36,780 nt of DNA from Paulinella micropora (Eukaryota; Cercozoa; Imbricatea; Euglyphida): the NCBI GenBank assembly GCA_009731375.1, contig BJOX01000176.1:432345-469124 (forward strand), given 5' to 3'. Each line of letters starts with the position of its first letter. Positions within the stretch are counted from its first letter, which is position 1. Positions 8,463 through 18,503 of this stretch are shown in pieces. The position numbers and the translations under genes are program-made. Below the pieces are notes generated by a model. The model ran no database searches. It worked only from the letters and a program-made list of their open reading frames with translations, and was not told the DNA's origin.

Positions 8463-9767
8463 TCAAGTCACTACCTGCAAAAACCATTTGCAAAATCGTT
8501 CGTCTTCCTCTACTTTTTGTTCGTCAAGCTCTAAACCCCCTGTATATACAGGTTGGGCTTGCTTGTACTCTAAATGTCTGAGTGATTGAACGTGAGGCTC
8601 AAGACGTTCGAAAAGCTTTTGGTCGTCAGGTACGGTAGCGACAAGAAACAGTAAGTAGTCTACTTGTCGAATGCCAAACACAAAGAGACAAATTCTGCCT
8701 ACGCAGTATAGTTAAGAAACGAAACTCGTCAAAAATACATTTGATTTGGGCTAGTGGGGAAAAGAGGTAGCCTCCAATAGGACAACCTTTGATTTGCTGA
8801 AAGCATGCATTGCCCATGACGAAAAATGTATTATCTAAATCCATTTCTACTCTGTCTAATAGATCTTGGAAAGTAAATACTACATAATCCTCACGTGATG
8901 CCTTATGGTGCCATCCTACGTCATATTTCATACGTCCAATCATATCAAGTCTTAGTGTTTTCGAGACTTGTACTTTTTCTCTTTGCTTTCCTCTTTTTCC
9001 TGTGGCTTCATATTTTCTAAGAATCATAAAAAGTCAGTGAAGGGACATCACGATTTCTTTTTTATCTAACCACGTAAACATTGTTTCACGTCAAACGAGA
9101 GTGTTTGGATATCTAAATCTACATCCAATTTATTCTCTAATTTTTGAAACAATGTTTGGGCTTTTTTGATTTTCCCTTTTAAATCCGAAAGCTTGTTGAG
9201 ATTGAAATTGGGAACGTATTTTGTTACTTGTAGGACGAAAAAATTTAAAGCTTTAGCTGCATACTTGAGCATTTTTCTTCCTTGAGACCGAGATTGAATA
9301 CAAATAAGTCTCGTTTTATTTTTAGTGTCTTTGTCCTTGGGGGAGGTCATAACTTTATGGACACAGCCCCTTCTATTAAATGGAGCAAAGCGATTTAGTT
9401 TGCGTTTATTGTATTCTTGTCTATACTTGCGTAAAATTTGTTCTTCGGTCATACTAACTGCTTTGAAACACGGAGAATTGATTACTTCCTGTGTTAGTCT
9501 TTTCCAAAGCAGAACCGGGCATTCTACCCATAATTGGTTTTTATTTTTATCGAGGTCTTTTACAACCAGTTTATTTTCCCCCATATAAGCTTTCACCGAT
9601 TGTAAGGTTTTCCAACTTATTTTTTCTGCAGTTGTACTCGTCGTACATTTACCGAAATTTTGACGGTTGGTATCCCATATTTTCTGTGAAAATCGTCTTG
9701 GAACGGCCGGCCCGGACCTTGGCCGGAACATGGTTTTTTCCAAAAATGACGTCACGTATTTGGGCAA
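8463..9767 (-). pseudogene. reverse transcriptase of the Penelope-like element, frameshifted
   Basis: Three overlapping frames carry RT blocks in order. K-L-V-V-K-D-L-D-K-N fits motif 1 and K-T-R-L-I-C-I-Q-S fits motif 2. T-L-S-F-D-V-K-Q-C fits motif A with its catalytic Asp. Q-I-K-G-C-P-I-G-G-Y-L-F-S-P-L-A fits motif B. After motif A the frame stops (near 9066), and after motif B it shifts again (near 8680). In the motif C position I read R-Q-V-D-Y-L-L-F, with Tyr where the second catalytic Asp is expected. The product would be inactive. Family knowledge supplies the motif names; the residues are read directly. Confidence 0.7.
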
Positions 9768-10600
9768 CGTATCGTTTTATCGACTGCCAGAACTCTTTCT
9801 GCGCACTCTCTTCATCGAGATAGGGGATAGCAGATGCATGTTGTGCTCCAATTGTTCCCATATCTCCATGCATATTTCTCAGTCTAGAACTGAAATGAAC
9901 TCCATTATGACATAATGAAGAGCATGTCGGTTGTTGACTAAACTGGAAGTCAAAAGACTCAATCCACATGTGTATGTTTATGAGAGTCTTTGCAGTAGAC
10001 GGTGAATTCTTTTGAACTACTTTAGCCAATGATAGTCTAGCAGTCTGAATTTGTTGTGGTACCTTGATGTGTTGCAAGATGATTGATGGAATTGTCTTAA
10101 GCTCTTTTCTGGAAAAGTTGTCAATGAAAAGCATTTTCATCGTGTAGTTTGAGCTTTTGAGGATCTCTGGAGGATCTCTGGATAACGAAGTAAACGAGAT
10201 CTCACAATAGATGCAATTCGTTCTTTTATCTTCAAATGTGGCATGGTTTGTGTTTGTGCCCATACGTTAATTGCTTGATGTAGTGTAGCTTTCTTCATGT
10301 CACGTTCCCATGCCTTAGGATGGTACCAAAGTTGTTCTATGTTGACTGTTTGTCTAGGACGGCTCCTTTGGAATCAATACGGAATGCTATTGGTTGTTCT
10401 GTATATAACAGCAAATGTTTTGCCATAGAGGAGGAAAGTCGACAATAAGGTCCAGTCCACGAAAGTTGTATAAGTGACTGTTCGTGTTTTCCCAGTCGTA
10501 GCAGTGGTGCCAGTTCATAAATCTTTGTGTTGCGGTAAACTCGCATCATGTAATCAGAGTCAGTCTTGTCTCCTCCCTTCCCATATCTTGTGATTGTTAC
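9768..10600 (-). pseudogene. linker and N-terminal part of RT, Penelope-like element
   Basis: Open frames at 10549-10337 and 10263-9649 lie between the CxC linker and the RT core. The second has a Cys-x2-Cys (N-C-I-Y-C) near its start and a long helical stretch, and it overlaps the RT frame by about 120 bp in another frame. It probably corresponds to the region before RT motif 1, but I cannot align it to a named domain. Confidence 0.45.
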
Positions 10601-10739
10601 CTTCTCATTGTTATCGAATTGATCGAGGAGTGAGGTAAGAGAGGAAGAGTAGTGGGTGTTACGCCGTTTCGGCCAGCCCAGATGGTCAAATTATTAATTC
10701 GATTGCGTAGACCATTGAGCATCCAGCACATTTTTGAAC

Positions 10740-11190
10740 AGCATTGAGCAGCTTTGTTGCCGCACACACATGGTTTTGTCTTTTTCCGTTCTTTGATTGG
10801 AAGGGATCGTGAGACATTTTGTGCGTGTGTTATGTTTGCCTTGAAACTTTGCATGTAAGCTGGTCTTTTCATGTTCATTTTCGGCGTTAACCACTGAATA
10901 AAAGACTTTTCTGTTTGCACCCTGATAGATTTTGAATGCAGTTCAAGTTTCACCTTTTGTTTGGTGAGGTAGCTTTCCAAGATTGCGTATTGGAACTGAG
11001 ATGAAATTCTCGTACCCAAAACTGCCGGCCATTTTTGACAACTGCTAGTTGGAATTTGAGCTTGTTTTTCCTCATTTGTCGAAATTCTTGTTTCATTCTT
11101 GACAAGAAGTTCGAAGTTTCACCTACATAGTCTAGACTCGTTGAAGGTGAATAAATATAATAAACAACCGAGATAGTCAAAAGCATGTAA
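10740..11190 (-). pseudogene. GIY-YIG endonuclease domain and CxC linker
   Basis: The frame starting at 11186 reads V-V-Y-Y-I-Y-S-P-S-T-S-L-D-Y-V-G-E-T-S-N, then F-L-S-R-M-K. This fits the GIY-YIG pattern, with Y-Y-I-Y for GIY, D-Y-V-G for YIG and the downstream catalytic-type Arg. The following frame contains K-P-C-V-C-G-N-K, a Cys-Val-Cys motif, at about 10762-10770, just after a basic stretch. GIY-YIG domains nick DNA to prime retroelement insertion. The preceding helical frame (11571-11119) reaches this domain only through a frameshift. Confidence 0.7.
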
Positions 11191-11571
11191 GCTGTCCATA
11201 TTAGGGATGGAGTTGATCATAGTCAGCTTTGCTTTAATCCATTTTGAATCCGTAACCGGAAGAGATGCTATTGCTAGAAAGTGTTGCATCATCATAGTCA
11301 ACCTAAACACTTTCCATACTTTTCCTTGCGTAGTAGTAGCCAAAGTCTTGATTTTAATACAAAGGAAATTTGCTTTTTTCAACAGGATGTTTACCAAAGA
11401 TTTCCTAGAGGAGTAAAGGCTTTGAATACATCTTGTGTCATTTGCTCTACTAGTTTCTGCGTTGGTGTTAAGGTCTTTATCGTTGGGTTTGGCGATGAGT
11501 TGGTATAATCCTCGAATTCGCCTGCACAGTGCAAATAAACGATTATAGCACCGTGTCAAGTCTCCCCTCAT
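11191..11571 (-). pseudogene. helical region upstream of GIY-YIG
   Basis: An open frame with basic, helical composition (C-Y-N-R-L-F-A-L-C-R-R-I) leads into the GIY-YIG domain with one frame change. It is likely the N-terminus of the main PLE protein. I recognise no domain. Confidence 0.45.
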
Positions 11572-11574
11572 TCC

Positions 11575-12791
11575 CTATCTAGTTTGTTTGTTAGCTGCTG
11601 TGCGAGCTTTTGCCGCAGCTGAAGGAGAGGATGCCACCGATGTTGCGGAATCGATACCTTCTTTTTGTTTTTTGTTCGAGTTTTGCGGAGTAGCACCACG
11701 TTTTCTTTTCCTCCCAGATTTGTTTGGAGTTGTAGGCACTGTATTAGTTTCTTCTGCCTCGTCTTCTTCTTTCGCCAACTCGGAGGAGGCATCAGCAGTG
11801 TCAGACTCTGCTTGCTTGGGCTGAAGTTGTTCGGAAATTGGCGCAGTCAGTGTGTCTTTGGTTGACTTTTTCTCTTCAAGCAGCAAGATACACTGTTGGA
11901 GTTCATCGAACTAAGCGATCTCTTTTTCGATGAACTTTGTGCCCAAGACTGCAGGCTCTTCTTCCGCTTGGGTAGCCACAGGCACTTTTCTCCAATCGGG
12001 TAGAACCATGTTGAAGGCCTCCAAAAAACATTTTGTTTTCTCAAAATCGTACGAAAGGCTTGACGAATTTGCTCACTTGCCTCTTCTGTGTTAAGCTCAA
12101 GCTTTGCCAACACTGACTCCGTGTCCCCATCTTGTCTTCCATAGGGATTCGGGAACTCTTGGGTAGAGCGCAAGGGACGAGACTCCCTGAATGGGAAAGG
12201 TCGAGCCCGCCTCCTCAAGGAAATCCTGGCTTGTTAGTACCTTCCCCCTTTTGACTGCCTCGTTAGTCTTCTCGACGAACATGATGAAGAGAAAACACAT
12301 TGGCACAGACCCATATTTGAGTTTACCAAATAGATTGGCAAGATTGAAGCCTTTTGGCAGCTTCTCTAACTTTTTCGCCAGTGGTCGGTCCACGCAGCTT
12401 AAAGCGTAAACCAGACGATCCGCACTACCGCCAGCGAGGGAAAACAATCAGTCTTTGAGACGGTTGATCCATTTTTGAGGTATCAACTTCGCCTCCTTCA
12501 CAATCGTGGTGTTGGAGTGTACTTTGAAGGGTGGTTGTAACGATGAAGTCGTCTAGCTCTCCTTGGAAGTTCGGGTACATCGCAGTCGATTTCTTGACTC
12601 TGCGGTTGATGTTGCCACCCATTTTGGAGCTTTTGTGTTGAGACTTTGGGCGAGGGAACTTGTATGCCAGTCAGGATTGCAACCATCTTGGAAGAGGCAC
12701 CTTCAGTGGCGTCCCCTTGCGTCTTTTGCTGTTGTGCTTTGCGTTGGACACGCGGGATGACAGGTCTAGCTTTAGCAGTTGCTGAAGACAT
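11575..12791 (-). pseudogene. upstream ORF region of the Penelope-like element
   Basis: Overlapping frames (12791-12498, 12622-12425, 12447-12097, 12218-11847, 11886-11575) look like one protein cut by frameshifts. The start is basic and Gln-rich. The middle is helical (R-P-L-A-K-K-L-E-K-L-P-K-G-F). The end is Glu-rich with a nuclear-localisation-like S-G-R-K-R-K-R-G. It could be a nucleic-acid-binding ORF1-type protein. No family is recognised. Confidence 0.45.
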
Positions 12792-12837
12792 AGAGCCAGA
12801 GCTGTAACACGGTAAGGACCGATAGACAGCAGAATGC

Positions 12838-13225
12838 GACTTTAAGTTTACAGTAGTAGTAAGTCAGAGGATCAGGCTGTCAACTTGGACAGCTGGTCAC
12901 CTCTTGCCTTTTATTGAAAAATTAGTAACTTGAAAGTCTAACTTGCTGCTCACTTATTCAAAGTTTCTGAAGTACTTGAAAATTGTCTCGGTTGGATCAG
13001 TTTAAAATTGTTATTTGACCTGAACCGGCAGTACTTGTTTTTGACCTTTCTGGTTGTGGAAAGACTAGTTATAACGACGTTGTGGAAAGCTAGTTATAAC
13101 TGTCACACTAACTTCACGAAGGTCATTATTAAAACAAAAGTAATTGAAATATCGTTTGAGCTTGTCTATCTGTGAGCCGGTTGTAGTAAAAGGAGGGCAG
13201 GATTACTGCCATAGTAGCCTTTTAA
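12838..13225 (-). repeat. Penelope pseudo-LTR, 5' copy
   Basis: This 388-bp segment is the partner of 7654-8049. It lies just upstream of the first coding frame of the element. Confidence 0.85.
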
Positions 13226-13231
13226 GATTGA

Positions 13232-13352
13232 AGAGTTGTATACAAACTCACAACACACAAACACACACACAGACACACACACACACACCTCAGTGACCGT
13301 GACACACACACACACACACACACACCCACGTGGCACACACACACACACACAA
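13232..13352. repeat. LTR-relic tail and (CA)n microsatellite
   Basis: GTTGTATACAAACTCACA (13234-13251) matches the end of the LTR family and marks the right flank of the nested Penelope insertion. Interrupted CA repeats follow to about 13352. Confidence 0.75.
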
Positions 13353-13507
13353 AAGTTGCTTGAAAAAAAAAAGTTTTTTTAAAGTGAAAGTTTTTTATTA
13401 GTACATCGCAAACAAGCGAGATCAGGACCATCATCATATATTAATATCATCTGAGTAGGTCGCCGCATGATTAGAGATTTCGTGGATAGATAGATGTATG
13501 TGCCCTT

Positions 13508-13511
13508 GAAT
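13508..13511. other. target-site duplication (GAAT), left
   Basis: GAAT directly precedes the first base of the 5' LTR and is repeated at 28140-28143 directly after the 3' LTR. A 4-bp duplication fits LTR-element integration. Confidence 0.75.
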
Positions 13512-14141
13512 TATCAGACTGAGCACTTTAACGACCGGCCAAAACCACTACAGTTGACATTTTACTGATTTTGACCAATCCGTTAGATTCTCCTCTGCAC
13601 GACGTTTCGTCTTCACTAACTAGCTTTCGATTTCGCCCAGGAATGACGTCAAACGATTTAATCAAAGTTTTTTGTGACAGCAAATGCCATTTTCCCCTTC
13701 TCGGCTGCTTTTTTCCCATGATATGCCGAAAACCGCAAAATCGGTGAATTTCGGGGAGCACAGTCAAGAGAACATAAAAATGATATTTTGCCATGCACTG
13801 CGTGCACAGCCATTAGGCTCAGAAAGACTTTCCCAACTTGATGAAAGTTTAGGACTTCCACTTGAACACCAATGACTTGAACTTGAAGCCACCTTCAAGT
13901 ACTTTGCACATTTAACTTCAAGTGTTGCCTAACAGCTACTCACAATCTACGTTCACCCAAAATCGTACTTTGCAAACCAAGTCTGCAAACCAGTAGAAAT
14001 CAAGGTAAATAAACGAAGTGACCTCTCAGCTATTTACTGGTATTTCACCTACTCTTAGGAGTTAGGGCGGTTTGCAGCCATAGAGTCTTTTAATAAGAGT
14101 TCGTTGTGTATTTATCCCTTGGGGTTGTATCCAAACTCACA
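13512..14141 (+). repeat. 5' LTR
   Basis: Matches 27510-28139 at a constant offset of 13,998 with no indels. It begins TATCAGACTG and ends AAACTCACA. The start is not the usual TG, but it is fixed by the target duplication and the polypurine tract. Confidence 0.9.
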
Positions 14142-14443
14142 ATTCGAATTTTCCTTTCAAGTGGAAACTGCACACACGAGTTTTGTGTGCTCTGTCGACA
14201 GATCGATTTGAAAGCACCTCCTACAAGGAAGGTACTACTCAACGAACGTGGAAGATCAGAGGTCATCAAAAACCACATATGTGAGACAGATCGTTCACCT
14301 GTCTTTGCATTTTTGTATCGTATTTCTGTTCTTCCACACTCTATTCGACCAACACAGTATGTGTTTGGTTCTTTGTTTGTGTTAGGGTCACCCCCTTATC
14401 ACCCAGCAAGATCATCCTCTTTGCTGCTCATCGTGCTTTACAA

Positions 14444-15293
14444 GTGTGCCAACACTTCCTGGCCTACCCCTGGCAACGTGGAATGTTCGCCAACTCACGC
14501 CACGGCGATCCCCTGTCGCGTATTTGCGAGCACAAGAGGAAATGCTTGGACCCTTTTACCATACTGGGCGTCTACCATGGTCTTTTGCCCTCGGAAAAGA
14601 AGTTTCTGAAGGAAGTGGAGGAAGGTAAGTCTCACTACGGACCTCTCGTGGACGCAATCAACGCAGTTCAAAGAGGATTTATTCACCAACTACTCTGGTG
14701 AATACAGGAACGTTCTACTCAAGGCAATCAAGGACAAGCAAACAAATTTGCTTCATCTACCATTGGTACCAACACCATCACTCACGCTGATGTGCAATCC
14801 CAACGTGACGGCCCACGACATCTACCAGGAGTATTTGGGACCTACAGGCTCTGCAGCTCAACAGGAGGCTCTCTGGAACCAACTGGGTACTCTCATCCCT
14901 CTCGAGGTACATGTTAATCATTTACCTATTTCGACGTCGATGCCTGGAGCACCTGGATCACTTCATGGATTGGTACTTCCAGCCCCTGCAAGCACCCCAG
15001 TTACCGTGCCTCCATCGACCCTGATTGGTCTGACGCCAGCAATAGCCCTAGAAAGTATTCCTCCGGGATCTACACCGCTGACTCACCCATCAACGAGCCC
15101 CACTGCGCCTACTGCACCATCAACGGCTGCAACATCGCCCCCCGTAGCTACCCCAACGTTGGCCTTTACTCCAGTTACGATGCCTGCGGGTGCAACATCA
15201 TTGGCACCCATTGGTAGGGTACCTCCTATCACCCCTGTCGATCCGTTTGCCCACCCTGGAAGTCTAGCAAGTGGAGCGACACCCCTACCATAA
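14444..15293 (+). pseudogene. gag region, N-terminal part
   Basis: A frame from about 14444 (C-Q-H-F-L-A-Y-P-W-Q-R-G-M-F) continues, after a change of frame near 14660, as Y-R-N-V-L-L-K-A-I-K-D-K-Q and D-I-Y-Q-E-Y-L-G-P-T-G. It then becomes a Pro/Thr/Ala-rich stretch to 15293. The position and composition suit the front of a gag protein. No named domain is visible. Confidence 0.45.
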
Positions 15294-15323
15294 CGTGTAC
15301 CGCATCCATCGCTGGCATCCATC

Positions 15324-16540
15324 GTGGCATCTCGCCCACCTGTCTCATTGGTCAATCGAGCACTGTCCATGACTGGCCCAGCTTTCACGTCACCATTTCG
15401 ACCGATAATTGGCTCTTTTGGACCCAGACCGGCCTTTGCTCCATTGACAGCAACTCCGACTGATTCGTCAGGTTCAACCCCCGCTACATTGACGCCGGCA
15501 CGCCCAACGCCTCGCATCTCGCTGGGTACAACAATGCAAAGTAGTAGAATCACAATGAGCCCTCTCTTCTCCGTTGCGGAAGAAGCTTACCCGACCCTGC
15601 TTGCCGGCAGTACGAACCCTCCTGTGGAGGACCAAGGTGGAGCCCCTGTGACGGCAGCAACCGGTAATGCAACAGTGGTGACTCCGGCTCCCGCAAGCTC
15701 GTCATCAAGCTCATCTTCAATCACTGCATCGAGCTCAACATCGAGCTCACCTGCAGGTTCGTCACCTGATCCATCGTCCGGTACGACGATTGCGACTCAG
15801 CCACCGGCCCCTTCGACGGAGAATGGCCCTCCGGGGACGGCTACACCATCCACGCCATCTTCCGGCAATGAATCCTCGTCAGCATCGTCGACAACAAGAG
15901 TCCTGCGATCGTCCACCTTTGCAGGTATTCCACCCCGCACGCTACACATGATGGCCCGAGTTCGATCCCTCTTCGTGATGACTCGCCCGACCACCGCGCC
16001 AGGACCTGACGTCGCTACTCAAGCCCGCGAACTTGCATTCAACTTGCAGTTGACCAACTTGTCAATGCTGTTGGCATGCAACCGCATCATCGACACGGTA
16101 AACAAGTGGGGAGACAAACTGCAATGGCCCTCATGGACGCATACTGGACTCGGTACATTCGTGTCACCGACGACCGCACTCGCGTCTGGAGCATCATTCC
16201 GTACATGCTCATGGAATACTTCGTGGAGCTGTTCAAGGGACGACTGGACAAGGGAGACACGAAACGACCAGCTCTGCAAGCCCTCAAACTTCGACGCTTC
16301 AAGAAGGAAAGCCTCGCAGGATATGTAAATCGTTGCATCACAAGCTACGAGACGGCCCATGCAGCTGGCTACCAGACAACCGACTTCAATCAAGTCCGCG
16401 ATGTGTCTCGGATGCTTACGCCCATGGAACGAGAGCGATGGACCCTATACGCCACCTAGATATTTAAAGCAATTGGTGTCGCATGGCCCCGCGACCTCGC
16501 TGACCTTCTGCCCTGGACCAACTCGCTTGATCTTCATTGC
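15324..16540 (+). pseudogene. gag: Ser/Pro-rich linker and capsid-like region
   Basis: The frame 15324-16328 is Ser/Thr/Pro-rich, with a poly-Ser cassette near 15700. It then turns helical (E-L-A-F-N-L-Q-L-T-N-L-S-M-L-L). The capsid-like part continues in the frame 16076-16459 (F-K-K-E-S-L-A-G-Y-V-N-R-C) and, after another frame change near 16459, into the frame containing 16541. Helical gag with F-x2-E-S-L/V-x2-Y is typical of Ty3-type gag. Assignment rests on position and this motif. Confidence 0.55.
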
Positions 16541-17311
16541 ATGGAAGAATATTGGCCCTGGATGGAAAGTACTACGAAGCCCTCCTCGGCCGCCACATAC
16601 AAGCGACTACGGGAGCGCCCTCCTCGTCCGACGCCTTCCACCCTCTCCCGTGATTCAACCGTCAGGGTCGACACTCGTCAGAAGAAACCGCGTAGGACGC
16701 AGCAGGAAAACAAGGAGAACAAACGCCCTCCTCGTCAGAAGCGCAAGGCTGACGCCATGTCGATGGCTCAACCGGCGGCATCACCGGATCGTGGACGCCC
16801 CAACAAGCGGACTAAGACGGACAGGCCAGCCCCGACTACAAAGAAGACGGCAACACGCCCACCCTTTACCAAGGCGAATGCGATTGCCATCCCTTCGCAG
16901 AAATCGTCGATGGTTACTGCCGCCACCAAGTCCGCCCCGACCTCGCCAAAGCGCCCACCCTTCACCGGGATTCTATGCTCCTACTGCAAGGAACATAACC
17001 ACTTCCTCAAGCCGAATCAGATCCCGAAGCACTCGCTTGAAGAATGCAAGCTTCGACAACAGCGCTGTCAAGACGAAGGCAAGCATTGCAACTGGAAGCC
17101 ATCCTCGGCCGCCACGCGGAAGCCATCCTCGGCCGCCACGCGGAAGCAGCCACGGGCTTTCCACATGACGACGCGCGCAGCGTCTCAAGAGTCACGACGT
17201 CTACTCCGCAGTTCTACAACCCCGACCGTGTCTGCGGGAATGTATACGTGCGCAAATCATTGCGCCCGTCCCCGGAAGAAGACATCATCGGTAAGACTAC
17301 ATGCGTTCTAG
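16541..17311 (+). CDS. gag C-terminus: basic nucleocapsid-like protein with Cys/His cluster
   Basis: A 256-residue frame, rich in Lys, Arg, Pro and Ser. Near the middle it has C-S-Y-C-K-E-H-N-H-F and, further on, H-S-L-E-E-C. These could form a CCHC zinc knuckle with an enlarged central loop, the RNA-binding part of gag. The tail holds two copies of a KPSSAATR unit from a 24-bp tandem duplication at 17100-17147. Confidence 0.5.
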   Translation: MEEYWPWMESTTKPSSAATYKRLRERPPRPTPSTLSRDSTVRVDTRQKKPRRTQQENKENKRPPRQKRKADAMSMAQPAASPDRGRPNKRTKTDRPAPTTKKTATRPPFTKANAIAIPSQKSSMVTAATKSAPTSPKRPPFTGILCSYCKEHNHFLKPNQIPKHSLEECKLRQQRCQDEGKHCNWKPSSAATRKPSSAATRKQPRAFHMTTRAASQESRRLLRSSTTPTVSAGMYTCANHCARPRKKTSSVRLHAF

Positions 17312-18426
17312 ACTCGGCCTGCAACTGCAAAGGCGTAGCCCTCCCCGACTGGGTAATACACCAAGGACTTGAGATCGTGTCGCTCCCACCCGTCGACGCA
17401 CGCTCATCTGTGGGTGTTGAAGCCACTCTTTCTGAAGGCATTGAACTTTTCGTCTCGGCCACACCGACGTCTCCGCTTCATGCCATCACGATATATATCT
17501 CGAGCCATCGTCCCGAAGGTATGAACCTGCTTCTCGCCAACGAGGTCTCGGCCCAGCTCAACCTCTCCATTGACGACGCGCAAGCGATTTGGGCCACGGA
17601 CTACATGCCTCTGAAGCAGCCTTCCAAGCAAATCGTCTACGAGACGGAGTTCCATCTCTTCGAGACGCCACTTCAAGTCGGTGATTTGCAACTTGCTACG
17701 GTTAGCTACGACTTTCGCCCTACAACGTTGGCGAAAGAAACGTCCTACCCGATAGCCAAATTCAAAAAAATCATCAACCGCCGTCCCAAGCTACAGCTCC
17801 CTTCGAACTCCCACGACCTTCTGTCTACTTCGAACGCCCACCTCTATGGCCGCCAAGTCAACTTGTTCATGTCTTCACGTAAAAGAAGACCTTGCGATGG
17901 CAACGTTGGCCGGCCGGTTCGCAATGAAGAAGAGGATGAAGACGAAGACGAAGAGGCCGACGAGGAGGTGGAGGAGCAAGACGAAGAAGCAGTCGAGGAG
18001 CAAAACGAAGAAGCAGCCGAGGACGACGAAGAAGGCGAAGAAGAAGTTGAACTGGAAGTCGAAGTGGTCGAAAACGAGAGCAAAAAGGTCAGCGAGAGCC
18101 AAGCCAGCCATCCTAGGCCCTCGCAAACTCAACACATCAGCCATCGTGCCCGATCCGGAAATTTGGAATCAAAGAGACCGGGTACTCCTCCTTCCAAACG
18201 ACAGAAACTGGAGGCATCCTCAACTCCAGAAGAGTCTCCATCTTCAGCTGCTGCGACAGCCACGCCTTCCACGAGTGGATCGGCCCAGGATGGAAAGACA
18301 CGCCTCCCTCTCAAGTGGCGAATACGCCGAATGCCTCTCAGATCGGAGTTAGCCCTTGGCGTCTATCAGCTTGGAAAAAGGAAGACGCACTGGCACGACA
18401 ATACCTCGCTCAACTTCGACCTTTGA
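17044..18426 (+). CDS. probable retropepsin-like protease plus acidic tail
   Basis: A 460-residue frame overlapping the nucleocapsid frame. Around residue 88 it reads C-V-L-D-S-A-C-N, the place and shape of the aspartic protease D-S/T-G motif but with Ala for Gly. About 75 residues later M-N-L-L-L-A-N-E-V resembles the second protease strand (I-L-G-x-D). Residues of roughly 285-345 are a Glu/Asp-rich block, followed by a Ser/Pro region. Protease identity is inferred from these two motifs and the position between gag and RT. The overlap would require ribosomal frameshifting or reflects a broken copy. Confidence 0.5.
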   Translation: MQASTTALSRRRQALQLEAILGRHAEAILGRHAEAATGFPHDDARSVSRVTTSTPQFYNPDRVCGNVYVRKSLRPSPEEDIIGKTTCVLDSACNCKGVALPDWVIHQGLEIVSLPPVDARSSVGVEATLSEGIELFVSATPTSPLHAITIYISSHRPEGMNLLLANEVSAQLNLSIDDAQAIWATDYMPLKQPSKQIVYETEFHLFETPLQVGDLQLATVSYDFRPTTLAKETSYPIAKFKKIINRRPKLQLPSNSHDLLSTSNAHLYGRQVNLFMSSRKRRPCDGNVGRPVRNEEEDEDEDEEADEEVEEQDEEAVEEQNEEAAEDDEEGEEEVELEVEVVENESKKVSESQASHPRPSQTQHISHRARSGNLESKRPGTPPSKRQKLEASSTPEESPSSAAATATPSTSGSAQDGKTRLPLKWRIRRMPLRSELALGVYQLGKRKTHWHDNTSLNFDL

Positions 18427-18503
18427 ATACGAGACGCTCTTTGATCTATCGGGCGTCACCATCACCATCATGATCATCATCATCATCGTCATCATCATCG
18501 TTA

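Larger units (their letters stand above)
7654..13225 (-). mobile_element. Penelope-like retroelement with N-terminal GIY-YIG (Chlamys/Naiad type), degenerate
   Basis: The element reads on the - strand. Its parts in order are a near-identical pseudo-LTR, an upstream basic/acidic region, a GIY-YIG-like domain (about 11190-11080), a linker with a Cys-x-Cys motif (about 10770) and a reverse transcriptase (about 9770-8460), ending in the second pseudo-LTR. EN-before-RT order, a CxC linker and pseudo-LTRs are the published hallmarks of the N-terminal-EN Penelope-like group. I see no CCHH motif next to the GIY-YIG domain, which in that literature points to Chlamys rather than Naiad. The coding region is broken by several frameshifts, so this copy looks inactive. 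It is inserted into an LTR relic. A TTGA on either side (7652-7655, 13228-13231) is a weak candidate target duplication. Confidence 0.8.

Noticed and set aside
7654-13225. Second LTR retrotransposon, based on the direct repeats
   Set aside because: The interior has GIY-YIG, a CxC linker and a Penelope-like RT with no gag, RNase H or integrase, so the repeats are pseudo-LTRs.
13528-13875. ORFs within the LTRs on both strands
   Set aside because: They repeat in both LTRs only because the LTRs are copies. No coding motif is visible.
14142-14180. Primer-binding site at TGGAAACTGCACAC (14162)
   Set aside because: It starts about 20 bp after the LTR end and I cannot match it to a tRNA 3' end.
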